Assembly: GCA_020636895.1 (NCBI GenBank) | Contig: JACJWZ010000001.1 | Location: 1,479,501-1,543,500, forward strand | Length of the DNA: 64,000 nt | From: Thermoleophilales bacterium | GTDB taxonomy: Bacteria; Actinomycetota; Thermoleophilia; Solirubrobacterales; 70-9 | Direction: 5' to 3' | In this document: in pieces, positions 17,337 through 25,416 of the stretch | Numbering within the stretch: the first letter of the stretch is position 1 | How the letters are laid out: every line of letters begins with the position of its first letter | The notes under the pieces: generated by a model | What the model saw: the letters and a program-made list of their open reading frames with translations, nothing else | Told to the model about the DNA's origin: nothing | Database searches by the model: none | Program-made: the position numbers and the translations under genes

Positions 17337-17410
17337 TCGGGGCGACTGGATTCGAACCAGCGCTCTCCCCGACCCAAACGGGGTGCGATACCAGGCTTCG
17401 CCACGCCCCG
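17337..17410 (-). tRNA. tRNA-Pro (anticodon TGG)
   Basis: 74 nt. Acceptor CGGGGCG/CGCCCCG, anticodon arm CCCCG-TTTGGGT-CGGGG, T arm CTGGT-TCGAATC-CAG region intact. Discriminator A, no encoded CCA. It resembles the tRNA-Pro at 7265-7338 outside the anticodon arm. Confidence 0.93.
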
Positions 17411-17423
17411 GAGGTACCAAAGC

Positions 17424-17835
17424 TTAGTCAGCACGATTATCGGCGACCGGGCCAGGCACGGGCACCCACTCCTGTCGGACCAGATCCATCCAGGCCTGGA
17501 GCCTAGAGCGGAAACGCAATCCGGTTCTTCTTCGTGCCCTCCCCGATGTACATGCAGACGAAGTCGCGGAAGCCGGGCTCCTCGCACAGGTCCTCAAAGA
17601 GGTTGATGCCTTCCTCGTAGGCGGCTTCACGCAACGCCTTGCAGCGCGCTCGGTTGGCGTCAGCGGCCATCTGCTGACCACGAGTGCGCTCCCGCTTGCG
17701 CGGGGGCATGTCCTTGACCCAGTAGTAGACGGTCGTCCGCGAGACGGCCAAGCGTTCGGCGATCTCGTCGATCGTCAGGTTGCGCTCGCGCCGGTACTCG
17801 CGCGCCTTGCGTCTGAGGTCGAGCGGATGGGTCAT
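17424..17835 (-). pseudogene. HTH-LAGLIDADG gene with internal deletion
   Basis: The frame from 17835 gives an HTH (about residues 19-40, LTIDEIAERLAVSRTTVYYWV), a basic linker and the first LAGLIDADG motif (FVCMYIGEGTKKNR), and then stops at 17503 after only 110 residues. The next frame takes up at that point with RSRLQAWMDLVRQEW, a sequence nearly identical in pattern to the C-terminus of the neighbouring gene at 17862 (QIRMQAWIDKVRAN). The middle of the LAGLIDADG core appears deleted and the join is out of frame. The 110-residue HTH product could still be made. It starts 26 bp downstream of the 17862 gene on the same strand. Confidence 0.6.
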
Positions 17836-17861
17836 CTCAACCGCCCCACCCGCCCTCGGCC

Positions 17862-18323
17862 TCAGATCCCGGCGCGCACCAGGTTGGCGCGGACCTTGTC
17901 GATCCAGGCCTGCATCCGGATCTGCAGGACCGGATCGGTCGTGCGGATCGTGATGACGCCGTCGGGCGCCGGCTCGAAGGCCCGGGGACCGAGCTCGTCG
18001 AAGCGGCGGCGGCGTAGGCGTAGGCGTTCGTGGCCGATGTCGAGGCGCTGGGACCAGGACCGCACGTTCTCGATCACGTCGTCGCCTGCGACGACGTCGA
18101 GGACGTAGCTGACGCGGGCGCCGCTGAGGCGTCGCAGCCAGTGCGCGGCGAGCGCCGCGTCCTCCGCATCGCCGGTCGAGAGCTCGACCGTGTCGCGCAA
18201 TCCATGGTGGCCCTCATCGTCGATGAGGCCGATGAATGCGAGGAAAGACGGGTCCACTGAGAGGCGGTCGAACTCCGCCAGCCCCGTCACGTACTCGAGG
18301 GGATATGTCTCTTCGTGTCTCAT
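17862..18323 (-). CDS. LAGLIDADG-like domain protein without HTH
   Basis: 153 residues. The segment FLAFIGLIDDEGHHG (28-41) resembles a LAGLIDADG helix with its acidic end, and the C-terminal QIRMQAWIDKVRANLV matches the tail of the decayed HTH-LAGLIDADG gene next door. The region between is the alpha/beta core, with VITIRTTDP before the tail. Only one recognisable motif is present, so a nuclease would need to dimerise, or the protein is a regulator. Its upstream region (18324-18392) is shared with the divergent DUF1015 gene. Function is not established. Confidence 0.55.
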   Translation of the reverse strand: MRHEETYPLEYVTGLAEFDRLSVDPSFLAFIGLIDDEGHHGLRDTVELSTGDAEDAALAAHWLRRLSGARVSYVLDVVAGDDVIENVRSWSQRLDIGHERLRLRRRRFDELGPRAFEPAPDGVITIRTTDPVLQIRMQAWIDKVRANLVRAGI

Positions 18324-18392
18324 GGGAACGCACGTTCGCAAGAGGCTCGGACGGAACCGCCGACGCTGGGAGATATCTTGCAAGGCCCACCA

Positions 18393-19646
18393 ATGGCAGA
18401 GGTCAGACCCATCTACGCCGTCCACTACGACCCCGAGCGGGTCGAGATCGCGGACGTCACCGCCCCGCCCTACGACGTCATCGACGACGCGGGACGCGCC
18501 GAGCTTCTCGGCCGCTCCGACCACAACGTGGTCGAACTCGACCTCCCCCGCACCGACGACGGCTCGAACATCTACGCGCACGCCGCCGAGCTCTTCGGGC
18601 AGTGGCGGGCGGACGGCACCCTCGTCGCCGACGAGGAGCCGACGATCTGGGCCTACGAGCAGGACTACACCGATCCCGACGGCAACGCCAGGACGCGGCG
18701 CGGCTTCCTTGCGCGGGTCGGGGTCACCGACTACGGCCCCGGCCTCGTCCGCCCTCACGAGCGCACCCAGCCCGGCCCGAAGCTCGACCGCCTCGAGCTG
18801 ACCAGGGCAACCGAGCACAACCTCTCCCCCATCTTCGTGCTCCACCCGGGCGACGCCTGGAGCCTGATCGCCCCCGCGATCGACGGCGCCGAGCCCTTCT
18901 GCGAGGTCACCGACCCCGACGGCACCGTCCACCGCGCCTGGCCCGTCGCCGACACCGAGCTCCACGAGGGCCTCGCCGAGCTTCTCGACGGCGCCGAGCT
19001 GCTGATCGCCGACGGCCACCACCGCTACGAGACCGCTCGCACCTACGCCGAGGAGGTCGGCGACACCGGCGACCACCGCTACGTGCTCGCGTGCCTCGTC
19101 TCCCTCGAGGACCCCGGCCTCAGCGTTTTCGCCACCAACCGGCTCCTCCACTACACCAGCACGGCGCAGCGCGAATCGCTCTGCAACACCATGCAGGAGC
19201 TGTTCGACATGGAGGAGGTCGAGCCCGCCGACCTCGTGCCCCCCGAGGATTACGGCGAGGTCGCCTTCGGCTACATGGACTCACACCACAAGCAGGCCTA
19301 CCGCCTTCGCCTCAAGTCCGGCCAACCCCTGGCCGAGGCCCTGCCCGAAGCCTCCGAGGCCTACCGCACCCTCGACGCCGCCGCGCTCGAGTCCCTGATC
19401 CTCAAAGGCCCGCTGGCGATGACGAACGACGACATCGCCGCGAAGCGCGGCCTCTCGTACTGCTCCGACTTCGAGGAGACGCTGCGACGCGTCGAGGCGG
19501 GCGAGGCCGACGCCGCCTTCTTCCTCCGCCCGACGCCGGTCGAGCAGGTCCGAGCCGTCGCTGACGAGGGCGAGACGATGCCGCCCAAGTCCACCTTCTT
19601 CTTCCCGAAGCTCCTCACCGGGATCGTGTTCAACCCCCTGCGGTGA
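18393..19646 (+). CDS. DUF1015 family protein
   Basis: 417 residues, full length for the family. Signature segments are visible: APPYDVID near residue 25, a LSPIF segment in the middle, and the strongly conserved DGHHRYETA (about 207-215). The biochemical role is unknown; conserved His/Asp/Arg suggest an enzyme. The ATG at 18393 begins MAEVRPIYAVHYDP, where family homology starts. The stop is separated by 1 bp from the ATR gene, suggesting an operon continuing through 21996. Confidence 0.85.
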   Translation: MAEVRPIYAVHYDPERVEIADVTAPPYDVIDDAGRAELLGRSDHNVVELDLPRTDDGSNIYAHAAELFGQWRADGTLVADEEPTIWAYEQDYTDPDGNARTRRGFLARVGVTDYGPGLVRPHERTQPGPKLDRLELTRATEHNLSPIFVLHPGDAWSLIAPAIDGAEPFCEVTDPDGTVHRAWPVADTELHEGLAELLDGAELLIADGHHRYETARTYAEEVGDTGDHRYVLACLVSLEDPGLSVFATNRLLHYTSTAQRESLCNTMQELFDMEEVEPADLVPPEDYGEVAFGYMDSHHKQAYRLRLKSGQPLAEALPEASEAYRTLDAAALESLILKGPLAMTNDDIAAKRGLSYCSDFEETLRRVEAGEADAAFFLRPTPVEQVRAVADEGETMPPKSTFFFPKLLTGIVFNPLR

Positions 19647-19647
19647 G

Positions 19648-20223
19648 ATGAAGATCTACACGCGCAAGGGCGACGATGGCACCACCGGCCTCTGGTACGG
19701 CGGGCGCCGCCCGAAGTCGGATCGGCGCATCGAGGCCTACGGCGCGATCGACGAGGCCAACTCGTCGCTGGGAGTGGCCCGCAGCCTCTGCACGGAGGAC
19801 GCCGATGGAGAGGAGCTCGCCGCCGACCTCCTGGAGCTGCAGCGTGACCTCTTCATCGCCGGCGCCGAGCTCGCCGCCGCGCCCGAGGCGTCCGACCGCC
19901 TCGAGGACGGCGTCAGCCGCGTCACCGAGGCGATGGTCGGCGCGCTCGAGCCCGCGATCGACCGCTACATGGATCGGGTCGAGCTCCCGCCGAAGTTCGT
20001 GATCCCGGGCGGCACAGCGCTCTCTGCCCAGCTCGACCTCGCCCGGGCGATCCTGCGCCGCGCCGAGCGCCGCGTCTCGGCGCTCGCCGACGCGGGCGAG
20101 CTCGCCTCACCACACGTCCTCGCCCACCTCAACCGCGCCGCGGACCTCGTCTACGCGATGGCGCGCTTCGCCGACATCGATGATCCCGTCCTCTTCGAGG
20201 GCCGAGGGGGCGAGGCCAAGTGA
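19648..20223 (+). CDS. PduO-type cob(I)alamin adenosyltransferase
   Basis: 191 residues, single ATR domain. Family markers: KIYTRKGDDGTTGL at residues 2-15 (ATP-binding loop), AYGAIDEANSSLG, FVIPGG, and the C-terminal ILRRAERRV with later LNRAADLVYAMAR. It transfers the adenosyl group of ATP to cob(I)alamin to form coenzyme B12 in the cytoplasm. The nearby acyl-CoA genes would fit a link to methylmalonyl-CoA mutase, but no mutase is in the window. It overlaps the OsmC gene by 4 bp. Confidence 0.93.
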   Translation: MKIYTRKGDDGTTGLWYGGRRPKSDRRIEAYGAIDEANSSLGVARSLCTEDADGEELAADLLELQRDLFIAGAELAAAPEASDRLEDGVSRVTEAMVGALEPAIDRYMDRVELPPKFVIPGGTALSAQLDLARAILRRAERRVSALADAGELASPHVLAHLNRAADLVYAMARFADIDDPVLFEGRGGEAK

Positions 20224-20624
20224 GCCGCGCCGAGGCCCGCCGCATCGCCGGCTTCCACTACGAGGTGGAGGTCGACGGCCACACGCTGCAGATCGACGAG
20301 CCCGAGGCCGACGGTGGCACCGACCACGGCCCGATGCCCTCCCGGCTGCTCGCGGCTTCGCTCGCCTCCTGCACCATGATGACCCTGGGGGTCTACGCCG
20401 ACCGCAAGGACTGGGACATCTCCGAGGTGCAGGTCGCCGTCGAGTTCGGCGGCACGCCGCCGCCGGGCGAGCCCACCCACTTCGTCATCGACCTCGGCCT
20501 TCCCGACTCGTTCTCCGACGATCAGAAGCGCCGCCTCGAAGTCATCGCCGGGAAGTGCCCCGTCCACCGGATCCTCGCCGGCGAGATCGAGATCGAGACC
20601 CGCGCGCGCGACCTGCAGGTCTGA
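20220..20624 (+). CDS. OsmC family peroxiredoxin-like protein
   Basis: 134 residues with the two redox cysteines of OsmC/Ohr proteins: SLASCTMMTL (Cys about 58) and GKCPVHR (Cys about 117). These reduce organic hydroperoxides using dithiol cofactors. The first motif has the DGPMPSRLLAASLASC type context of the YhfA/OsmC branch rather than Ohr. It is translationally coupled to both neighbours (GTGA overlap upstream, TGATG downstream). Confidence 0.9.
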   Translation: MSRAEARRIAGFHYEVEVDGHTLQIDEPEADGGTDHGPMPSRLLAASLASCTMMTLGVYADRKDWDISEVQVAVEFGGTPPPGEPTHFVIDLGLPDSFSDDQKRRLEVIAGKCPVHRILAGEIEIETRARDLQV

Positions 20625-21427
20625 TGGACCTCGGGCTCGCCGGTAGGTCCTGCGTCGTCACCGGTGCTGGCCGCGGCATCGGCCGCGCCACCGCGCGCAC
20701 GCTCTGCGAGGCGGGCGCCCAGGTGCTCCTGGTCGCGCGCACCGGGGGAGAGCTCGCCGAAGCGGCAGCGGAGGCCGGGCGCGCCGGCGCCGCCGCGAAC
20801 GGACGCGCCACGCACCTCGCCGTCGACATCACCGAGCCGGATGCCGCCGAGCGCATCGTCGCCGACGCGAACGACCGCTTCGGCTCTCTCGACGTGCTCG
20901 TCAACAACGCCGGCACCGCCACCTGGCGTGCGCTCGAGGAGATCCCCGACGAGGCGTGGCAGGCCTCCTACGAGCTCAACGTGCTCGCTCCGATGCGGCT
21001 GATGCGCACCGCGGTCCCGGAGATGGCCGCGCGCGGGTGGGGGCGCGTCGTCAACGTCGCTTCGTCGGCCGGCAAGCGGCCCTCGGCGATGCTCGGGGAG
21101 TACAGCGTCGCGAAGGCGGCCCAGCTCTCCCTCTCGCGCCTCTACGCCGACCGCTACGCGAAGGACGGCGTGCTCGTCAACGCGATCTGCCCCGGGCTCG
21201 TCCGCTCCGAGCTGTGGACGAACGAGGGAGGCCTGCTCGATCAGTCGCGCGGCGAGAAGGACCGGGAGGAGGCGCTCGCATCGGGCGCATCCGGAAGGCC
21301 GATCCCACGCTTCGCGGAGGTCGAGGAGATCGCCTCGGTGATCGCCTTCCTCTCCTCCGATCGCGCCTCCTACGTCGCGGGCTCCGCGTGGAGCGTCGAC
21401 GGCGGGGCCGTGCAGGTGATCATCTGA
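20624..21427 (+). CDS. Short-chain dehydrogenase/reductase
   Basis: 267 residues, classical SDR. Cofactor motif TGAGRGIG (about 13-20), NNAG (about 88-91), catalytic Ser in NVASSAG and YSVAK (Tyr-x-x-x-Lys). The C-terminus ends SAWSVDGGAVQVII, as in FabG-like enzymes. ARTGG after strand 2 favours NADPH. The substrate is not predictable. The start overlaps the OsmC stop by 1 bp, and the stop overlaps the probable NUDIX start. Confidence 0.92.
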   Translation: MDLGLAGRSCVVTGAGRGIGRATARTLCEAGAQVLLVARTGGELAEAAAEAGRAGAAANGRATHLAVDITEPDAAERIVADANDRFGSLDVLVNNAGTATWRALEEIPDEAWQASYELNVLAPMRLMRTAVPEMAARGWGRVVNVASSAGKRPSAMLGEYSVAKAAQLSLSRLYADRYAKDGVLVNAICPGLVRSELWTNEGGLLDQSRGEKDREEALASGASGRPIPRFAEVEEIASVIAFLSSDRASYVAGSAWSVDGGAVQVII

Positions 21428-21996
21428 GCGCAGAGCTCTCGGAGGTCCTCCTCGACCCCGCCGAGGCCGCGGCGATCTCCGCGCACGGCCGCGACGACGC
21501 CGCGGTCCTGATCGCGCTGTACGACTGGCCGGAGCGCCCCGGCCTGGTCCTCACCGAGCGCCGCCACGACCTGCGCCGTCACGCCGGCGAGGTCTCCTTC
21601 CCGGGTGGCCGCGCCGATCCGGGCGAGAGCGCGGTCGAGTGCGCGCTGCGCGAGGCCGAGGAGGAGATCGGCCTCGACCCCGCCGTGGTCGAGGTGGTCG
21701 GCGCCCTCCCGCCCACGTCGACGGTCGTCACCTCCTACCGGGTGATACCCATCGTCGGCCTGATCCCGGCGGGCCGCCGGCACGTGCTCAGCCCGCTGGA
21801 GGTGGAGCGCGTGATCGAGCTCTCCCTCGACGAGCTCCGCGAGGGCTACGGGATGCGGCGCCTGATCCGCCGCGGCGTGCCATTTCGGACCCCGACGTTC
21901 GAGGTGGGCGACACGTTCGTCTGGGGCGCCACGGCGCGGATGTTGCAGATCTTCCTCGAGCGCCTCGACGCGAGTCCACCGTCGGGGCGGCGGTAG
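21424..21996 (+). CDS. NUDIX hydrolase, CoA-diphosphatase-like
   Basis: About 190 residues. The NUDIX box is perfect (GGRADPGESAVE, then REAEEEIGL). The segment before it (RRHDLRRHAGEVSFPGG) is the extra signature of the NudL/CoA pyrophosphatase branch, which cleaves CoA to 3',5'-ADP and phosphopantetheine. No ATG, GTG or TTG lies between the SDR stop and the conserved region. The best candidate is CTG at 21424, forming a CTGA overlap with the SDR stop. Coupled translation from this rare start is inferred. Confidence 0.85.
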   Translation: MSAELSEVLLDPAEAAAISAHGRDDAAVLIALYDWPERPGLVLTERRHDLRRHAGEVSFPGGRADPGESAVECALREAEEEIGLDPAVVEVVGALPPTSTVVTSYRVIPIVGLIPAGRRHVLSPLEVERVIELSLDELREGYGMRRLIRRGVPFRTPTFEVGDTFVWGATARMLQIFLERLDASPPSGRR

Positions 21997-22052
21997 ACGC
22001 AGTGCGGGCGCTGCACCCGCACCGCGGGGTGGATTCCCGACGGGTGCGCCGC

Positions 22053-22058
22053 TAGGCT
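22053..22058 (+). promoter_or_regulatory. Probable -10 element, leaderless
   Basis: TAGGCT lies 6 nt before the ATG at 22065. Confidence 0.5.
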
Positions 22059-22064
22059 GGCCCC

Positions 22065-22484
22065 ATGGGGCAGGGAGAGAACGAAGGGGACAGGAGCGGG
22101 CACGGCCCGGTCGAGGGCAGCGGGTACGGCCCCATCGAGGGCCGCAGGCACGGTCCGGTGGAGGGCCGCTCGAAGGTCGATGCGATGGGCAACGACAAGC
22201 GCCGCGCCGTCATCGGCGAGCAGTACGGCGCCACGGTGCGCAAGCGGCTCCTCGTCTACGGCGCGGTCGTCGCCGTCATCTTCGTCGCGGTGGTCGCGTT
22301 CCTCACCGTCGTCACCAATTACGACAACCGCGACCAGCCGCTCAAGAACACCGCACCCTGGGCGGTGTCCGACAACACCGAGCCGCCCCGCGACGTCGAC
22401 TTCAAGGCCAACGGACCGCGCGTGTGCCCGCGGCCGTGCGCCAGCGACATCACCATGCCGGCCGACGAGATCCTCAACCGCTGA
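22065..22484 (+). CDS. Single-helix membrane protein with repeated GPVEG N-terminus
   Basis: 139 residues. The first 36 residues are hydrophilic and repetitive (HGPVEG, YGPIEG, HGPVEG). A conserved-looking stretch (AVIGEQYGATVRKRL) leads into one membrane helix (about 63-85) and an external tail with two Cys (CPRPC). The first ATG is favoured by a -10-like TAGGCT 6 nt upstream; an internal ATG at 22185 would remove the repeats. No function recognised. Confidence 0.65.
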   Translation: MGQGENEGDRSGHGPVEGSGYGPIEGRRHGPVEGRSKVDAMGNDKRRAVIGEQYGATVRKRLLVYGAVVAVIFVAVVAFLTVVTNYDNRDQPLKNTAPWAVSDNTEPPRDVDFKANGPRVCPRPCASDITMPADEILNR

Positions 22485-22496
22485 AGCGCCGGTTCG

Positions 22497-22970
22497 TCAG
22501 CCCAGGACCCCGCTGACGGCCGATCGCGCCGCCGCCAGCCAGGCCGCGTGCTCGCCGGGATCGTCCCGCAGCACCGCCACCGGGATCCGGAACCGCTCGC
22601 CCCAAGCCGCGACGCTCGCCGCCCCCGCCTCGAGAAGCTCCTCGGGAGCGCTTCCCCGCGCCTCGTAGACGAACCCGCGGACTGGGCTGTCGACGAGCTT
22701 GTCGAGCAGGCTCTCGAGCCGCTCCCGGTTGACCTCCGGAGCGTCGGAGGCCGAACCCATCAGCCAGACGATCACCGTCACGTCGGCGATCAGGTCGGTG
22801 ATCGTCCCGAGCCGGTCGGGATCGGCCTCGACCGCCTCGATGCCGACCGACTCGATCGGGGCGAGCCCGTCGCCCCGGCTCGTCCCCCGCACCGCCCAGC
22901 CGTCGGCCGCAAGCGCCGAGCCGAGCTCGCGGCCGCGACAACCGCAGCCGACGATCAGAGCCCGCGCCAC
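22497..22970 (-). CDS. Short Rossmann-fold NAD(P)-binding-like protein
   Basis: 157 residues. It opens with a nucleotide-binding pattern (ALIVGCGCRGRELGSAL) and AVRGTSR, as in epimerase/YeeZ-like proteins, but is half the usual length and lacks the Tyr-x-x-x-Lys site. It is probably a non-catalytic or specialised Rossmann protein. The GTG start overlaps the upstream gene by 16 bp, so the two are likely cotranscribed. Confidence 0.65.
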   Translation of the reverse strand: MARALIVGCGCRGRELGSALAADGWAVRGTSRGDGLAPIESVGIEAVEADPDRLGTITDLIADVTVIVWLMGSASDAPEVNRERLESLLDKLVDSPVRGFVYEARGSAPEELLEAGAASVAAWGERFRIPVAVLRDDPGEHAAWLAAARSAVSGVLG

Positions 22971-23341
22971 CGGTCCTCGCCCTCGGGCTCCTCCTCGCTC
23001 GGGTCCTCCGCCTCGCCTCCGTGCCGGCGCAGCTCCTTGTCGAGCTTCGCGAGCGACGTCTCGTCCATCCTGCCCCGTTCCCTCACCCGCTGGTCCTCGC
23101 GCGCCATGCGCTCAGCATCGAGCTCGGTCAGTTCCTTGGCCCCGCGGCGGCGGCGATAGGCGTTCTGCGCCGCGATCATCTGCGAGATGTCGTCGGCCTC
23201 GAGCTGGAACTCGGTCTCGTAGTCGCGGGTCGGCTTCCAATCGACCAGGTCCGCCCCGCTGCCGGGATACGCCCGGGCGATCAGGACGAGGACGAGGACG
23301 ATCAGCAGGACCGCACCGATGCTGGCGAGAGCGAAGCCCAT
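22955..23341 (-). CDS. Membrane-anchored charged protein
   Basis: 128 residues: one N-terminal membrane helix (about 4-23), then a long charged region (about 40-128) rich in Arg, Glu and Asp that is probably helical or coiled-coil. No family is recognised. It is the first gene of a two-gene minus-strand unit with the Rossmann protein. Confidence 0.6.
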   Translation of the reverse strand: MGFALASIGAVLLIVLVLVLIARAYPGSGADLVDWKPTRDYETEFQLEADDISQMIAAQNAYRRRRGAKELTELDAERMAREDQRVRERGRMDETSLAKLDKELRRHGGEAEDPSEEEPEGEDRWRGL

Positions 23342-23393
23342 GGGCTGCTGTCGAGCATAGACGCGGGCGCGGGCGCGGCGCCCGTCTTCAGGC

Positions 23394-23399
23394 TAAGGT
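23394..23399 (+). promoter_or_regulatory. Probable -10 element, leaderless
   Basis: TAAGGT lies 6 nt before the ATG at 23406. Confidence 0.5.
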
Positions 23400-23405
23400 C
23401 GGGGC

Positions 23406-24221
23406 ATGGCCGAGGCGGTGACCGCGAGCGTCGATGGGCAGATCACGCCTCCGGACGAGGCGATGATCTCGATCCTCGACGAGGGGCTCGTCCGCGGCGA
23501 CGGCGCCTTCGAGGTGCTGAAGCTCTACGACCGCCATCCCTTCCGCCTGCGCGCCCACCTCGACCGCCTCGGCCGCTCGGCCGCAGCGATCCACCTTCCC
23601 TACGACGCCGCCGCGCTCGAACGCGAGATCGAGGCCCTGCTCGCCGCCAACCCCCCGCCGGACGGATGCCTGCGGATCGTGGTCACCCGCGGAGGGCGCC
23701 GCATCCTCACCGCCGAGACGCTGCCCCCGTTCGCCCCGAGCATCTCGGTCGCGCTGGTCGAGCTCACCCCGAGCGAGATCCTCGGTGGGGTGAAGTCGAT
23801 CTCCTACGCCGCGAACATGCAGGCGACCCGCATCGCCGCCGCGCGCGGCGCCGACGAGGCGGTCTACGTGCGCCCCGACGGGGTCGTGCTCGAGGCCCCG
23901 ACCTCCTCGGTCTTCTGGGTCACCGGCGACGGTGCGCTGCGCACCCCCGCCCTGGGCGTCGGCATCCTCGACTCGATCACCCGCGACGTGCTCGTCGAGG
24001 CGCTCGACGTCGAGGAGGGCGAGTTCGACCGCTCCGATCTGATCGGCGCCGAAGCTGCGTTCCTCGCTTCGACGAACCGCGAGGTGCAGCCGATCTCCGC
24101 CGTCGAGGGGACAAGCCTTCCGACGCTCGGCGGCGAGTGGGCCGAGCGGGCTCGCTCCGCCCTCGCCGACGCGGTAGCCGCCGAGCGCGCCGCGGCATCA
24201 GAGCGCGCCGCGACGGCCTGA
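23406..24221 (+). CDS. Class IV aminotransferase (BCAT/ADC-lyase/D-amino-acid transaminase type)
   Basis: 271 residues, PLP fold-type IV. The early pattern ILDEGLVRGDGAFEVLKLYD, the candidate Schiff-base Lys in GGVKSISYAANM and the phosphate-cup segment VLEAPTSSVFW are present. Members transaminate branched-chain or D-amino acids, or cleave aminodeoxychorismate to 4-aminobenzoate. The sequence alone does not separate these; the short length favours aminodeoxychorismate lyase. It precedes the acyl-CoA dehydrogenase by 16 bp. Confidence 0.88.
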   Translation: MAEAVTASVDGQITPPDEAMISILDEGLVRGDGAFEVLKLYDRHPFRLRAHLDRLGRSAAAIHLPYDAAALEREIEALLAANPPPDGCLRIVVTRGGRRILTAETLPPFAPSISVALVELTPSEILGGVKSISYAANMQATRIAAARGADEAVYVRPDGVVLEAPTSSVFWVTGDGALRTPALGVGILDSITRDVLVEALDVEEGEFDRSDLIGAEAAFLASTNREVQPISAVEGTSLPTLGGEWAERARSALADAVAAERAAASERAATA

Positions 24222-24237
24222 CACGAGGTCCGGCGCG

Positions 24238-25416
24238 ATGGACCTCGACCTCACCGACGAGCAGGAGCTGATCTCCGAGACCGCGCGCCGCTTCGCCGAC
24301 GAGTACGTGATCCCACGGGTCCGCGAGAGCGATCGCGCGCAGCGCTTCGATCTCGAGCTCGCGAGGAAGCTGGGCGAGATGGGCTATCTCGGCGCACCCG
24401 TCGCCGAGCAGTACGGCGGGCGCGGCCTCGACCACGTCACCTACGGCCTGATCGTCGAGCAGATCGGCCGCGCCGACAGCGCCGCGAGGACCGTGATCTC
24501 GGTGCAGACGTCGCTCGTCTGCGGCTCGGTCGAGCGCTGGGGCACCGAGGAGCAGAAGCAGCGCTGGCTGCCGCAGCTGTGCTCCGGCGAGGCCTTCGGC
24601 TGCTTCGGCCTGACCGAACCCGATTCCGGCTCCGACGCCGCCTCGATGCGGACCCGCGCCGAGCGGATCGACGGCGGCTGGCGGATCAACGGGCAGAAGA
24701 TGTGGATCTCGCTCGGCAACGTCGCCTCCGTGGCGCTCGTCTTCGCCCAGACCGATCCCGAGCTGGCCCATCGCGGACTCGCCTGCTTCCTCGTCCCCAC
24801 CGACACGCCGGGGTTCTCCTCGCAGGAGATCCACGGCAAGCTCGGCCTGCGCTCCTCCGACACCGCTTCGCTCGCCTTCGACGGCCTCGAGGTCCCCGAC
24901 GAGGCGCTGCTCGGCGAGGTCGGCCAGGGCTTCAAGATCGCGATGAGCGCACTCGACCTCGGCCGCTACTCGGTCGCTGCCGGCTGCGTCGGCATCTGCG
25001 ACGGCTGCGTCGAGGCCTCCGTCGCGTACGCCACCGAGCGCAAGCAGTTCGGCGTCCCGATCGCCGGCTTCCAGCTCGTGCAGGCGATGATCGCCGAGAT
25101 GATCGTCAAGCGGGATGCCGCCCGCCTGCTCGTCCTCCGCGCCGGGATGCTCAAGGACAAGGGCGTGCCGAGCACGACCGAGACGTCGATCGCGAAGCTG
25201 TACGCAACCGAGTCGGCGATCGAGTGCGCGAACACCGCGATCCAGGTGCACGGCGGCGCCGGCTACGTCGACGATCACCCCGTCGAACGCTACCTCCGAG
25301 ACGCGCGCGTGACGACCCTCTACGAGGGCACCTCCCAGATCCAGAAGCTGATCATCGGTCGCGCGGCCACCGGGATCGACGCGATTCTCCCCCGCTCCCC
25401 GGGCGCCGATGGCTGA
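24238..25416 (+). CDS. Acyl-CoA dehydrogenase
   Basis: 392 residues, full length. It has the family FAD/substrate signatures CFGLTEPDSGSD (about 122-133) and MWISLGN, and the C-terminal catalytic base Glu in TLYEGTSQIQ. The latter position fits short-chain or branched-chain type enzymes rather than the isovaleryl type. It oxidises acyl-CoA to enoyl-CoA, passing electrons to ETF. The stop overlaps the enoyl-CoA hydratase start by 8 bp, so consecutive beta-oxidation steps are cotranslated. Confidence 0.94.
   Translation: MDLDLTDEQELISETARRFADEYVIPRVRESDRAQRFDLELARKLGEMGYLGAPVAEQYGGRGLDHVTYGLIVEQIGRADSAARTVISVQTSLVCGSVERWGTEEQKQRWLPQLCSGEAFGCFGLTEPDSGSDAASMRTRAERIDGGWRINGQKMWISLGNVASVALVFAQTDPELAHRGLACFLVPTDTPGFSSQEIHGKLGLRSSDTASLAFDGLEVPDEALLGEVGQGFKIAMSALDLGRYSVAAGCVGICDGCVEASVAYATERKQFGVPIAGFQLVQAMIAEMIVKRDAARLLVLRAGMLKDKGVPSTTETSIAKLYATESAIECANTAIQVHGGAGYVDDHPVERYLRDARVTTLYEGTSQIQKLIIGRAATGIDAILPRSPGADG

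Noticed and set aside
17862..19151. 429-codon minus-strand frame across the DUF1015 gene
   Set aside because: Only the last 153 codons look like protein; the rest is antisense of DUF1015 and opens at non-conserved sequence.
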